From the NCBI RefSeq assembly GCF_017352195.1, contig NZ_CP071445.1:248001-312000 (forward strand): DNA of 64,000 nt, given 5' to 3'. The translations under genes and the position numbers were made by a program. Below are positions 7,692 to 17,216 of the stretch, one piece after another; positions within the stretch are counted from its first letter, which is position 1; every line of letters starts with the position of its first letter. Source of the stretch: Sedimentibacter sp. zth1 (GTDB taxonomy: Bacteria > Bacillota > Clostridia > Tissierellales > Sedimentibacteraceae). Below the pieces are notes generated by a model that saw only the letters and a program-made list of their open reading frames with translations, made no database searches and had not been told where the DNA came from.

Positions 7692-8570
7692 CTAATTTAA
7701 ATTTTCAATTATATCAAATGGAGAATCCTCTTGCCTCATTATGATAACTGTATTTGGATTCACTGAATTTTCAAGTGCTATCAGTTTTTTTAAGAATATA
7801 AATAGCTCTGAATTTTTATCATATGCTTCACCATAAAGTTGGGCAATTTGTTTCTCTGTTTCAGCATCTATTTGTGCTGCTTCTATTTGACCATTTGACA
7901 ATATTTCTGCAGCATCAGCATTTGCTTGACCTTCTATTATAGCTGCATCTCTATTTCCTTCTGAAATAAATTTAGAAACATATTTTTGTCTATCGGCTAT
8001 CATTTGGTCAAATACACTTTGAATATTTGCAGACGGTAATGCTAACCTTTTTATTTTTAATGTACTTATATTTATTCCATAGTTTTCTAATGCAGCAGTA
8101 GAAACTTGCTTTTCTATTTGCTTTGATATTTCATTTATTTTTATGCTTTCCAAATCTGTAGAAACCAAAGCAGATAATTTATAGTTTCCAAGTACACTGT
8201 TTTTTATATTTGCAACTAAATCATTCAAATGCTTTTGAGCGACAAAAGTATTTTCTACACTAGTATAATATTTTTCTGTATCACTAATATTCCATACTAA
8301 ATATGTTTGTAAAATAATATTTATTTTATCATTAGTCAATGTTTCAGTAAATCCTGAATCCATATATTGATTTCTCTTGTCATATACAATAACTTTATCA
8401 ATAGGTGCTGGTAATTTAAAATGCAATCCTGATTCTATATATATATCCTTTATTTCTCCAAATCTTGTTACAATCGCACATGAACCTTCTCTTACTGTAA
8501 ATGTAAAACCAGTAACTATAACTATTAATATAAATAGAATTAAAAATATCCATTTTAGTTGTTTTTTCAT
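7692..8570 (-). CDS. SPFH-domain membrane protein (HflC-like)
   Basis: The 292-residue protein begins with a single membrane helix (residues 7-27), followed at once by FTVREGSCAIVTRFGEI, the start of an SPFH domain. It continues with SGLHFKLPAPIDKVIVYDKR and a region in the style of HflC (TNDKINIILQTYLVWNI). An Ala/Glu/Gln-rich helix at about 200-245 should mediate oligomerisation. AAGGAG precedes its ATG. It is the second gene of the SPFH-ATPase operon. A role as scaffold for the ATPase or as protease modulator is inferred from family knowledge, not shown by the sequence. Confidence 0.9.
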   Translation of the reverse strand: MKKQLKWIFLILFILIVIVTGFTFTVREGSCAIVTRFGEIKDIYIESGLHFKLPAPIDKVIVYDKRNQYMDSGFTETLTNDKINIILQTYLVWNISDTEKYYTSVENTFVAQKHLNDLVANIKNSVLGNYKLSALVSTDLESIKINEISKQIEKQVSTAALENYGINISTLKIKRLALPSANIQSVFDQMIADRQKYVSKFISEGNRDAAIIEGQANADAAEILSNGQIEAAQIDAETEKQIAQLYGEAYDKNSELFIFLKKLIALENSVNPNTVIIMRQEDSPFDIIENLN

Positions 8571-8589
8571 TTTTATCTCCTTTTACATG

Positions 8590-10722
8590 TTATTCATTAA
8601 GTATAATTGGATTTTGTGAACCATATATATATCTGGACAAATCATCTCCTATATTGGGAGAAAACACATATACTTTTTTATTCTTAATAATTTTCTCATA
8701 AGTATTTAGATATTTGTTTAGCCTAAAGCTAGAAGGATTAATTTTGTACGCTTCTAATGCTGCATAGTACACAGCCATTTCTGTTGAGGCTTCTGTTACT
8801 CTTTCTTTTTGTTTTTTTTGTGCGTTAATAATTGATGTTTCACTAGCTTGTTTAGCCTCTATTATTATTTTTTCTGCTTCAGTTTCTGCTTTTGTTATAA
8901 TTGCTTGTTTATCAATACTTGCATTGACAACTTTTTGGTATACATCAGCAATTTGAACTGGTGGATGTATACTTTCTATTATTACTTCATTAACTTTTAA
9001 ACCAAGTTTGCTTTCTTTACTAAATTCAGACAATTCTTTCTGTAGAGACATTGATAAATTACTTCTATCTATAGTTAAAAATGTATCTAAAGTAGTATTA
9101 ATAGTTCTATTCATTAATATTTCATATGCTTTTGCGTTTAACATTTCTTCAGGTTTTGAAAAATTTGTTAAATATGTGTATAAATCATCTATATAGTACA
9201 TTAATTTAACATTGATGGATATTAACTCATTTCCGTTTCCCAAAAGCAAACTATATTCTCCTCCGTCATGTTGCTGTGTCCATAGAAAATCTGTTGATTC
9301 TGAGGATTCATATCCAATTTGCATGTTTTTAATTCGTTTCACATCGTAAATTTCCACTTTTTCTATGGGCCAAGGAAATTTAAAATGTAAACCCTCGTTT
9401 ACAACAGAATCTTGTGAAATTTGTCCAAATCTATATACTATAGCATTTTGATATGGTTTTACGATAAACAATGATGTGGCTAATAAAATAGTTATGCATA
9501 TGCCTATTGCAAATACTGGAATTGTTTTTGCTATGTACTTTAAGCTCCAAAGTGATTTTAGTGATATACTAGTGTAGCTTTGTATAACATCAAAGATATT
9601 TTCTTGAGTTTTTGAATTATTTGTTTGCAAGTTAATATCATGTCTATGTAAGAATGGTAAAATATTATAATTAAATTCTACCAATACATTTTTCTTTATT
9701 ACTGATAAAACAAGTGATACAGTGAAAGAAAGTGTCAAATATGTTGCTATAATTGTAAAAATATAGGGTAATGCTTTTATAAAACTAATTTTCAACATAA
9801 TATTTAATGATATTGTGACTGCTGTAATTAAACACATTACTCCGGAAATAAGCAATATATTTGAAATAAATGTATGTGCTTGCTCATCTTTTTTCTGAAT
9901 AAAAATTTTTCTAATTACTAGCAATGCACAAGAAGAAATTAGTATAATAGAAACATGTGTGTATGAGTATGTAAAGTAACTTATGCTCCATTTTAACGGA
10001 TAATCTATATAAAAATTTTTTATAAAATTCAAACTAACAAAAAATAATATTAACAAATATGCTATTACAATAATATTTTCTGCTTTTGATTTCTTGTCTG
10101 TATCAATATTTTGTTGCGTATCATCTTTTTCATATTGTATATTGTGCAAATTTGTAGCTACATCTTTAGCGTCGTTTTCGGTTTTAGTATCAATTGTTTT
10201 GGTTTTTTCTTCTATTTTTTCATCTGCAAAAATATCTTTCTCTTGTTTAGTAGCTTCGGTTTTTAATCTTGTAATTCTATCGATAAACTTAGTTATAATA
10301 TTGTTAGTTTTATCTGTTTCATTAAAATTTTCTTCTTCGAATATACTACAATTATTTTTCTTTGCTTGTTCTTTACTCATATTGTCATGTGTATCTTTAG
10401 TTTTTATAGTCTCATAGTATTTTTTTTGATCTTTGCTATCTACATTAATTTTATTTTTACTATATTCATCATTTTTGTCATCTTCATCACCAAATAGTAT
10501 TATATTTTTTAAATAAATGAAAAATGCTATTAATAAAAGCAATTTAAACATATAAAATAAAATACTTGATAATTGACTTAAAATTATTGATGTTCCACCA
10601 TACAATGATATTATTTTAATAGTAGAAATAACAAAAGCTAAAATTATTATTGGAAGAAAATTAAGATTTCTAATTTTTTTATCTTTAGTTATTTCATTTT
10701 TATTATCATTTTCATTCTTCAT
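8590..10722 (-). CDS. HflK-like SPFH protein with long polytopic N-terminal extension
   Basis: At 710 residues this is about twice the usual HflK length. Residues 20-77 hold two hydrophobic helices. Residues 78-213 form a highly charged, low-complexity linker rich in Lys, Asp and Glu. Residues 214-342 hold about four more membrane helices, and a further helix at 400-420 leads into the SPFH domain (YQNAIVYRFGQI at 424-435, GLHFKFPWPIEKVEIYD at 444-460). The block LLLGNGNELISINVKLMYYI is HflK-like. A coiled-coil region with KAETEAEKIIIEAKQA follows. It is the first gene of the operon, behind a recognisable promoter. What the extra membrane domain does is unknown. Confidence 0.85.
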   Translation of the reverse strand: MKNENDNKNEITKDKKIRNLNFLPIIILAFVISTIKIISLYGGTSIILSQLSSILFYMFKLLLLIAFFIYLKNIILFGDEDDKNDEYSKNKINVDSKDQKKYYETIKTKDTHDNMSKEQAKKNNCSIFEEENFNETDKTNNIITKFIDRITRLKTEATKQEKDIFADEKIEEKTKTIDTKTENDAKDVATNLHNIQYEKDDTQQNIDTDKKSKAENIIVIAYLLILFFVSLNFIKNFYIDYPLKWSISYFTYSYTHVSIILISSCALLVIRKIFIQKKDEQAHTFISNILLISGVMCLITAVTISLNIMLKISFIKALPYIFTIIATYLTLSFTVSLVLSVIKKNVLVEFNYNILPFLHRHDINLQTNNSKTQENIFDVIQSYTSISLKSLWSLKYIAKTIPVFAIGICITILLATSLFIVKPYQNAIVYRFGQISQDSVVNEGLHFKFPWPIEKVEIYDVKRIKNMQIGYESSESTDFLWTQQHDGGEYSLLLGNGNELISINVKLMYYIDDLYTYLTNFSKPEEMLNAKAYEILMNRTINTTLDTFLTIDRSNLSMSLQKELSEFSKESKLGLKVNEVIIESIHPPVQIADVYQKVVNASIDKQAIITKAETEAEKIIIEAKQASETSIINAQKKQKERVTEASTEMAVYYAALEAYKINPSSFRLNKYLNTYEKIIKNKKVYVFSPNIGDDLSRYIYGSQNPIILNE

Positions 10723-10779
10723 AATTTATACCTTCACACCTTCTTTAAATATGTAAATATTATTGCTAGAATCATTGGG

Positions 10780-10829
10780 TTAGTACTCTCTAACTAAAAT
10801 AATATAACATTATATAATATAAATGTCAA
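10780..10829 (-). promoter_or_regulatory. Promoter and operator-like inverted repeat of the SPFH-ATPase operon
   Basis: On the minus strand, TTGACA (10824-10829) and TATATT (10801-10806) are separated by exactly 17 bases. Just downstream of the -10 lies an 18-bp imperfect palindrome (10780-10797) with half-sites TTAGT-N8-ACTAA. Its position between -10 and the ribosome site is that of a repressor operator; half-sites of this kind are used by several winged-helix (for example MarR-type) repressors. The regulator itself is not encoded next to it. Confidence 0.65.
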
Positions 10830-11259
10830 TATAACTGATATATGCAAAAAAATTTTTAGTTAATAATATTCAGTTTTATATATCTAGATGTAATAAAACA
10901 AAAAATGTAGAATATTAGGGAAGATAGAATATGCTAAATGCAAAAGTAATAAAGATATGTATATATTGTTTAGCAGAGTAATGATATAATAGTATAAAAA
11001 TATAAGTGTTAAGGTTACTAAAAAACAAAAATCTATCCATGCCCATAATATATATATATATAAATTAATTAGCTGAGGTATTTATAAAAATTAAATAAAA
11101 CAAAAGTTTTTTTAATTGATTAAATCATTAGATTTATTAAAATCAATAATAATTCAACAAATAAATTTATTGATTTTTTAATGTTCGTATGGTAATGTAT
11201 ACTGTGTATATTTAGATATATTTACAAAAAAAGATGAATTCGAATGATTGGAGCGGGAT
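10830..11259. other. AT-rich intergenic region without a recognised gene
   Basis: No convincing coding sequence is seen here. It contains an AT dinucleotide run at about 11048-11062 and an 8-bp inverted repeat (11141-11148 with 11168-11175). A weak promoter-like pair, TTGATT (11170) and TAATGT (11193) with 17-base spacing, could serve the LtaS-like gene. The rest is unassigned. Confidence 0.5.
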
Positions 11260-13158
11260 ATGAAAAAATTTAAACAGTTTATGATTAATAATAATTCTAT
11301 TATTATAGATATTCTATATTATATTTACTTTATAATTTCAATTTGTGTAAAGGTATTTTATTTGCAATTTACTACAGGCTTAAGTATTAATAGTTCTTAT
11401 TACCACGATATAAATGTAAATGCTATACGCGCAGCGATGTGTATTGTACTTATAATTTTTTCTTTGTTTTTCTTGATATTTAAGAAGAAAAGAAATGGTG
11501 CATTATTTGTAGTTAATATTATACTAAGTGTGTTGTTTTTAGCAGATACGTTGTATTTTAGATATTATCAATTACCTTTAAGTGTATCACTTCTATATCA
11601 ACTAAAACTAATTAGTGATATTGGAGGTAGCACAGGAAGCTTATTTAAAATTAAAGATATTATATTTTTTATAGATTTACCTGTATATATAATTTTTGCA
11701 TTAACAAAAAGAAAATTCAAGAAAAATTATCCTGTAAAAGTTATAAAAAGAAGATATGCCTTTGTAGCATCTATTATTATTTTTGCCGCTGCATCACTTA
11801 TGTTTAATAATATTTATAAAAATGTTAATGTTTCATTGCATGCGTATGATAGAAACTATGCAGCAAAGGATTTAAGTATATTATATTATCATTACTATGA
11901 TTTTAAAACATTTATGGATGATGAGATACAAAGAAAGAAGGCTGTGACTGATGAAGAAAAAGAAACAGTCACAAGTTATTTTAAAAATAAAAACAATGAA
12001 AAAATTAAAAATCCGTTGTACAATGGTATAGCAAAAGATAGAAATTTGATAATTGTTCAAGTTGAGGCATTGCAGAATTTTGTTATTGAAAAAACAATCA
12101 ATGACCAAGAAATTACTCCATTTTTAAATGCTATGATAAACGATAAGGATACTATATATATGGATAATATTTACCATCAGGTTGCAGGTGGTAACACAGC
12201 AGATGCAGAGTTTTTGGTAAATAACTCCTTATATCCAGTTGGTTCGGGTGCTGTATACTTTAGATATCCAAATAATTTATATAATTCTTTACCAAAAGCC
12301 ATGATAAAAAATGGTTACAAAACATATGCAGCACATGCTTATAAACCATCATTTTGGAACAGACAAAAATTCTATAGCAATGTTGGATTCGAAACGTTCT
12401 ACCATTTATATTCATATGATTTAGATGAAATAATTGGTTGGGCTGTAAGTGATGAATCGTTTTTTAGACAAACACTAAATAAAATTAATATAGATGACAA
12501 GTTTTACTCTTTTAATGTAACACTAAGTAGCCATCATCCTTATGATGCTTTTATTGGTATGGATAACTTAGATGTTGGAGAATATCAAGGCAAACAGGTA
12601 GGAAATTATCTAAAGGGTGCAAGATATGATGATTATGCACTAGAAAAATTATTTGATATGTTAAAGGAAAAAGGATTATATGACAATTCTGTCATTGTAA
12701 TTTACGGAGACCATTCAGCTATATTTGAAGATCAAGCTAGTGATTTAACTAAATTCTTAGATATAGAGTATAACGATTATAATTGGAAGAAAATTCAGCA
12801 AATACCTGTATTTATTCATGTTCCAGATAGTGATATAAACCAAAGAATATCTAATATTGGAGGTCAAATTGATATATTGCCAACAGTAAGCAATCTTTTA
12901 GGTATAGATATGCCTTATGCTTTAGGTAAGGATATGTTAAACCTACCAAATGGAGAGGGATACGCAGTATTGAGATATAGCTCAGTTATGACTGATAAAT
13001 ATATGTATTTGAACGAAACATCTACTGTTTATGATATGGAAACAGGAAAAGAGTTAAATAAAGACGAATATATTAATGATATTCGTAAAAAGTTAATTGA
13101 CTTAAAGGTTTCAGACATAATAATTAATAAGGATTATTTTAGAAAAATTAACAAATAA
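11260..13158 (+). CDS. LtaS-like sulfatase-fold phosphoglycerol transferase
   Basis: Five hydrophobic helices occupy roughly residues 10-190, followed by an extracellular sulfatase-type domain. Its motifs include IIVQVEALQNFV, GGNTADAEFLVNNS (with the Thr that forms the glycerolphosphate intermediate in LtaS), HAYKPSFWNRQKFY, SSHHPYDAF and VIYGDHSAIF. This domain order is that of lipoteichoic acid synthases and related enzymes that polymerise or transfer phosphoglycerol. The ATG at 11260 has GGAG six bases upstream; a TTG four codons earlier lacks such a site. It precedes DUF5693, csaB and a TagA-family gene, which suggests wall-linked polymer synthesis. Confidence 0.85.
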   Translation: MKKFKQFMINNNSIIIDILYYIYFIISICVKVFYLQFTTGLSINSSYYHDINVNAIRAAMCIVLIIFSLFFLIFKKKRNGALFVVNIILSVLFLADTLYFRYYQLPLSVSLLYQLKLISDIGGSTGSLFKIKDIIFFIDLPVYIIFALTKRKFKKNYPVKVIKRRYAFVASIIIFAAASLMFNNIYKNVNVSLHAYDRNYAAKDLSILYYHYYDFKTFMDDEIQRKKAVTDEEKETVTSYFKNKNNEKIKNPLYNGIAKDRNLIIVQVEALQNFVIEKTINDQEITPFLNAMINDKDTIYMDNIYHQVAGGNTADAEFLVNNSLYPVGSGAVYFRYPNNLYNSLPKAMIKNGYKTYAAHAYKPSFWNRQKFYSNVGFETFYHLYSYDLDEIIGWAVSDESFFRQTLNKINIDDKFYSFNVTLSSHHPYDAFIGMDNLDVGEYQGKQVGNYLKGARYDDYALEKLFDMLKEKGLYDNSVIVIYGDHSAIFEDQASDLTKFLDIEYNDYNWKKIQQIPVFIHVPDSDINQRISNIGGQIDILPTVSNLLGIDMPYALGKDMLNLPNGEGYAVLRYSSVMTDKYMYLNETSTVYDMETGKELNKDEYINDIRKKLIDLKVSDIIINKDYFRKINK

Positions 13159-13197
13159 CAATTGACATTTTTTAAACATCGGTACTAAGGAGATATT

Positions 13198-15357
13198 ATG
13201 AAGAAAATATTTAATTACAATAATTTTAATAAAGTTGCTATCATATTGATAGTTCTTAGCTTGGTAGTAGGTTTTTATACAGCTTTTCAAAGAATTTCTT
13301 TTGAAAGCAATTATAAAACTGTTGAAATTTCTATGGATTTTGAAGAAACGGAGAAGTTTGCAAATCAAACTGATTCAGACATAAAGTTTTGGTTAGACAA
13401 ATTTAGTGAATTAGGGACAGAGTCAGTTGTTATTCAAGAGGAAACAATTAACTCACTTATAAAAGATGGAAAAAAAATTAAAACATATTTTGTGAGTGAA
13501 TTGTCAAAAGATTTGAATTGGGAAGCTGATATGCCAACTAGACTAGTTCATGATATAGAAAATAATAAATTATCTGCTAATGATGTTATTGTTACTACAA
13601 AAGATAAAGAAGTTTTCGATTATATTGTAAAGGGATTGAAGTTGAGATATACATCGGAAATTTATGATGTTTATGAAGATAATGGTGTTAAATTTATTGT
13701 TCTTAAAGGAATTGTTGATGATGTATATTATAGTTCATCTGCAACTATATACAATGTTTTTGGTAAATCTGTTGCAAGTATTAAAAAAGTTGTAGATTCA
13801 AGACTTTTAAATATAGGTATTGGATATTCAGAAGAAAAAATTAATTTAGCAAAAGATAGTAACTTAGATGTTATTTTAAGACCGATAAATTATCCGAGAT
13901 TTACTGGAAATCTAGTAGAGGCTTATCAATCGGAAAATGAAAAATACGGAATTATCCCAAGAGTATACTTAGCTTATGGTAAAGAAATTTTGGGATATCC
14001 TGAAAACACTGATGAATTTAAAGAATTTGTTAAAGAAAACAATATTAGCTCTGTTTTAGTTGAAACTGGAACTCAAAGAGAAAACTTAAAGCAAAAAGGG
14101 TTGAATGAGTTAGTTGAAGATACTAATTATGAAACTGTTAGAGCATTTACTATGTGGGACTGGATAAGACAAAAATATCAAGTCTATGGGTATAATGGAG
14201 CAGAAGAAATAGAAAATTCTCTTTACAGAGCTGTGACAGAAAGAAATATTAGATTTATATTGTTTAAACCGTTCTTTGAAGGTAGTAATAAGTATTTAAC
14301 TGATGTTGATGAGTACGAAAGAACATTTAATTCATTATCAGATAGATTAGATGCTCATGACATGTCTTTTGGTAAAGCTAACCCTATAACTGATTTCCAC
14401 GTTGGTAATTTAAGACTTGGAATATTGTGTGTCGGTGTTGCTTTAGCAAGTGTGTTCTTGTTTAATAGTGTTTTTAAAATCAAAAATTTATTTGGCAAAA
14501 TATTATATTTACTAGCATTATGTTCTTTCTTTGCACCTTTTGTTTCAAGAAATTTATCATCAACTTTATTTGCTTTATTGGCAGCTATTGCATTTTCAGG
14601 GCTTGCAATATACTATTTTATGTCAATGATTAAAAAAATTAAAACAAGTAATAAAAACTTAGGCACTTTACAGGTTATACTAAAGTCTACTATTATTTTA
14701 GTTGTGACAAGTTTATTAAGTTTATTTGGTGCAATATTTATAGTTTCAATTTTAGCAGATGTAAAATATATGTTAGAGCTAGATATATTTAGAGGTGTAA
14801 AAGCGGCTCAATTGATGCCAATATTGATATTCTTATTGATTTTAATTATACAATTTATCAATAATAATTCTAAAAATAATAACTTAAGAAAAACACTAAG
14901 TCCAATTAAAAAGTTATTAGATGCTAATATAAAAGTCTATTATATCATATTGGCTGGAATATTGATGGTTATTGGTTATGTATACATTGCTAGAACAGGT
15001 CATGAAACTAATGTGCAACCATCTGAACTTGAGTTAATTATAAGAAACTTTTTAGAGAATGTGCTTATAGCAAGACCTAGAACCAAGGAATTTTTAATAG
15101 CATTTCCCGCTTTATTTGCTGCAGTATTTGCAGCGAACAAGAAAATTCCGTTTTTGACTGAAGTAAGTATGCTTTTAGCAGTTATTGGAACATCTTCAAT
15201 AATTAATACATTCTGCCACATTAGAACGCCTTTATATCTTTCTATTGATAGAACATTTATTTCAATAGGTTTTGGTATAATTATTGGCTGTATTGCAATA
15301 ATTATATTAAATGGTATTTATAAAATTTATACAAAGGTACAGGAGCGATTAAATTGA
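13198..15357 (+). CDS. DUF5693 family large membrane protein
   Basis: This 719-residue protein has an N-terminal helix (about 12-30), then an extracytoplasmic domain of about 370 residues, and then around eight membrane helices to the C-terminus. The organisation matches DUF5693 proteins, which in Clostridia and Bacilli commonly sit directly before csaB. The external domain has a TIM-barrel-like feel (repeated short hydrophobic strands, NISSVLVETG), but no catalytic motif is evident. AAGGAG precedes the ATG. Its last four bases overlap the TTG start of csaB, so the two are translationally coupled. A role in secondary wall polymer export or assembly is an inference from context. Confidence 0.8.
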   Translation: MKKIFNYNNFNKVAIILIVLSLVVGFYTAFQRISFESNYKTVEISMDFEETEKFANQTDSDIKFWLDKFSELGTESVVIQEETINSLIKDGKKIKTYFVSELSKDLNWEADMPTRLVHDIENNKLSANDVIVTTKDKEVFDYIVKGLKLRYTSEIYDVYEDNGVKFIVLKGIVDDVYYSSSATIYNVFGKSVASIKKVVDSRLLNIGIGYSEEKINLAKDSNLDVILRPINYPRFTGNLVEAYQSENEKYGIIPRVYLAYGKEILGYPENTDEFKEFVKENNISSVLVETGTQRENLKQKGLNELVEDTNYETVRAFTMWDWIRQKYQVYGYNGAEEIENSLYRAVTERNIRFILFKPFFEGSNKYLTDVDEYERTFNSLSDRLDAHDMSFGKANPITDFHVGNLRLGILCVGVALASVFLFNSVFKIKNLFGKILYLLALCSFFAPFVSRNLSSTLFALLAAIAFSGLAIYYFMSMIKKIKTSNKNLGTLQVILKSTIILVVTSLLSLFGAIFIVSILADVKYMLELDIFRGVKAAQLMPILIFLLILIIQFINNNSKNNNLRKTLSPIKKLLDANIKVYYIILAGILMVIGYVYIARTGHETNVQPSELELIIRNFLENVLIARPRTKEFLIAFPALFAAVFAANKKIPFLTEVSMLLAVIGTSSIINTFCHIRTPLYLSIDRTFISIGFGIIIGCIAIIILNGIYKIYTKVQERLN

Positions 15358-16409
15358 AAAATATACTGTTAGCAGGATATTATGGTTTTGGAAACTTAGG
15401 GGATGAAGCAATACTTGAAATGTTTTTAGAATTATTTAAGAATAGCAAAAACATTGATAAAGTTACCGTTTTATCTGGAAATGCAACAGAAACAAAAGAT
15501 AAATATAACGTAAATGCAATTGGTAGATATGATATTGCTAGTGTGTTTTCAAATTTATTGAAATCAGATGTTCTAGTTTTTGGTGGCGGCAGTTTGCTGC
15601 AAGATGTAACTAGCAAAAGAAGTATCTATTATTACTTATCATTGATTGTTTTAGCTAAAATGCTAAGAAAAAAAGTTATATTGTTAAGTCAGGGAATTGG
15701 ACCTATTCATGAGTCTAATTTCAAAAATGTTGGAAGAGTGTTAAAAAAGGCAGATATAATTACAGTTCGTGATTATAAATCTATAGAGATATTGGAAAGC
15801 ATGAATGTTAAAAAAGAAAGAATAAAGTTTTCGGCAGACCCAGTTATTGATTTATGCTCTGAAAGTAAAATTTTTAAAACAAGTGGTAAGAAAAAGGTTT
15901 GTTTTTCACTTAGAAACTGGAAAGACCTAGATTTAAAAAATGATGTTTGCAATGTAGTTGAAAGATTATATAAAAATGATATCGAATGTACTTTTATATG
16001 TTTTCATCATAATATAGACTCTAAGCTTTTAGAGGAGTTAGAAGAAATATTAGGAGAAAAGGCAATATTTATTAAAAATAGATTATCCACAAAAAATGTA
16101 TTAGATATAATTAAAAACATGGATGTACTTGTTGGAGTAAGATTGCATGCTTTGATATTAGCGGCATCAGCATTTGTACCATTTATTGCATTATCATACG
16201 ATCCAAAGATTGATGAGTTCTTAAAATGCTTGGATTTAGAATCATTTACTGATATGAATCATGTAAACTCAATTGATAGCGATGCATTGTATGGTGAAAT
16301 TATCAATAAAATTAACAATAAAGACGAAGAACAATTAAAGCTTGAAAAAAGTGTTAACGAATTAAGAAAAACATTGGATGTAAATGTTAAAATAATAGAA
16401 GATATTTAG
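15354..16409 (+). CDS. csaB: CsaB polysaccharide pyruvyl transferase
   Basis: This 351-residue protein starts with the family hallmark LLAGYYGFGNLGDEAIL and carries VFGGGSLLQDVTS, SQGIGP and GVRLHALILAA. CsaB adds ketal-linked pyruvate to the wall polysaccharide that holds S-layer-homology (SLH) domain proteins. A TTG start is supported by AGGAG (15341-15345), and the start overlaps the DUF5693 stop. Its presence predicts SLH-domain surface proteins elsewhere in the genome; none is in this window. Confidence 0.93.
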   Translation: MKNILLAGYYGFGNLGDEAILEMFLELFKNSKNIDKVTVLSGNATETKDKYNVNAIGRYDIASVFSNLLKSDVLVFGGGSLLQDVTSKRSIYYYLSLIVLAKMLRKKVILLSQGIGPIHESNFKNVGRVLKKADIITVRDYKSIEILESMNVKKERIKFSADPVIDLCSESKIFKTSGKKKVCFSLRNWKDLDLKNDVCNVVERLYKNDIECTFICFHHNIDSKLLEELEEILGEKAIFIKNRLSTKNVLDIIKNMDVLVGVRLHALILAASAFVPFIALSYDPKIDEFLKCLDLESFTDMNHVNSIDSDALYGEIINKINNKDEEQLKLEKSVNELRKTLDVNVKIIEDI

Positions 16410-16419
16410 TGGTGATGAG

Positions 16420-17187
16420 ATGGATAAAATTAATATTATGGGTACTAGAATAAATAATATCAATATGGAAGAAGCAGTAAAAATGTGTGATGATACGATT
16501 GACAATAACGAGAAATTTATCATATATACACCGAATTCTGAAATTATAATGATTGCAAAAGATGATGATGAGTTTAGAAATTTACTAAATAATTCTGATA
16601 TAAATATACCTGATGGTATAGGACTTATATATGCTTCTAAAATAAAAAAAATGCCTCTAAAAGAAAAAGTGGCAGGATATGATTTATCTTTTAACCTTAT
16701 AAAATTAGCAAATAAGAAAAAATTAAAATTATATATAGTTGGTGGTAAACCAGGTGTAGCACAAAAGGCTGCTCAAAAGATAAATGAAAAGTACCCGAAT
16801 GTTAATGTGGCTGGTACAAATGATGGATACTTTAAAGGAACACACTTAGGTATGCCAGGCCACGAAGAGGAAAAAAAAGTAATACAAGATATAAATTCTA
16901 AATCGCCAGATATATTATTTGTTGGATTCGGAGCTAAAAAGCAAGAGCAATGGATTGAGACAAATAAAGATAAAATAGATTGCAAAGTTTTTATAGGTAA
17001 TGGTGGTACTATTGATGGTATAGCAGGAAATGTTAAAAGAGCACCTGATATTTTCATTAAGCTTGGTTTGGAATGGTTTTATAGATTAATGAAAGATCCA
17101 TCTAGGATTAAAAGACAGATACTTTTACCTAAATTTATGTTAGCGGTTATGTTTGGCGGCAAAAATGTTGTAAAAGAATCAAAATAA
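16420..17187 (+). CDS. WecG/TagA/CpsF family glycosyltransferase
   Basis: The 255-residue protein has the family blocks IIYTPNSEIIMIAK, IPDGIGLIYASK, YIVGGKPGVAQKAA, GYFKG, ILFVGFGAKKQEQWI and GNGGTIDGIAG. Enzymes of this family transfer N-acetylmannosaminuronic acid or N-acetylmannosamine to a lipid-linked GlcNAc early in teichoic acid or enterobacterial antigen synthesis. Placed 10 bases after csaB, it probably makes the linkage unit of the secondary wall polymer that CsaB pyruvylates. The length is normal and no defect was seen. Confidence 0.92.
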   Translation: MDKINIMGTRINNINMEEAVKMCDDTIDNNEKFIIYTPNSEIIMIAKDDDEFRNLLNNSDINIPDGIGLIYASKIKKMPLKEKVAGYDLSFNLIKLANKKKLKLYIVGGKPGVAQKAAQKINEKYPNVNVAGTNDGYFKGTHLGMPGHEEEKKVIQDINSKSPDILFVGFGAKKQEQWIETNKDKIDCKVFIGNGGTIDGIAGNVKRAPDIFIKLGLEWFYRLMKDPSRIKRQILLPKFMLAVMFGGKNVVKESK

Positions 17188-17216
17188 ATTAATTATAAAT
17201 TATATTGGAGGACTTT

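Noticed and set aside
11046-11064. AT dinucleotide run
   Set aside because: Simple low-complexity sequence, too short and too common in such AT-rich DNA to call a functional repeat.
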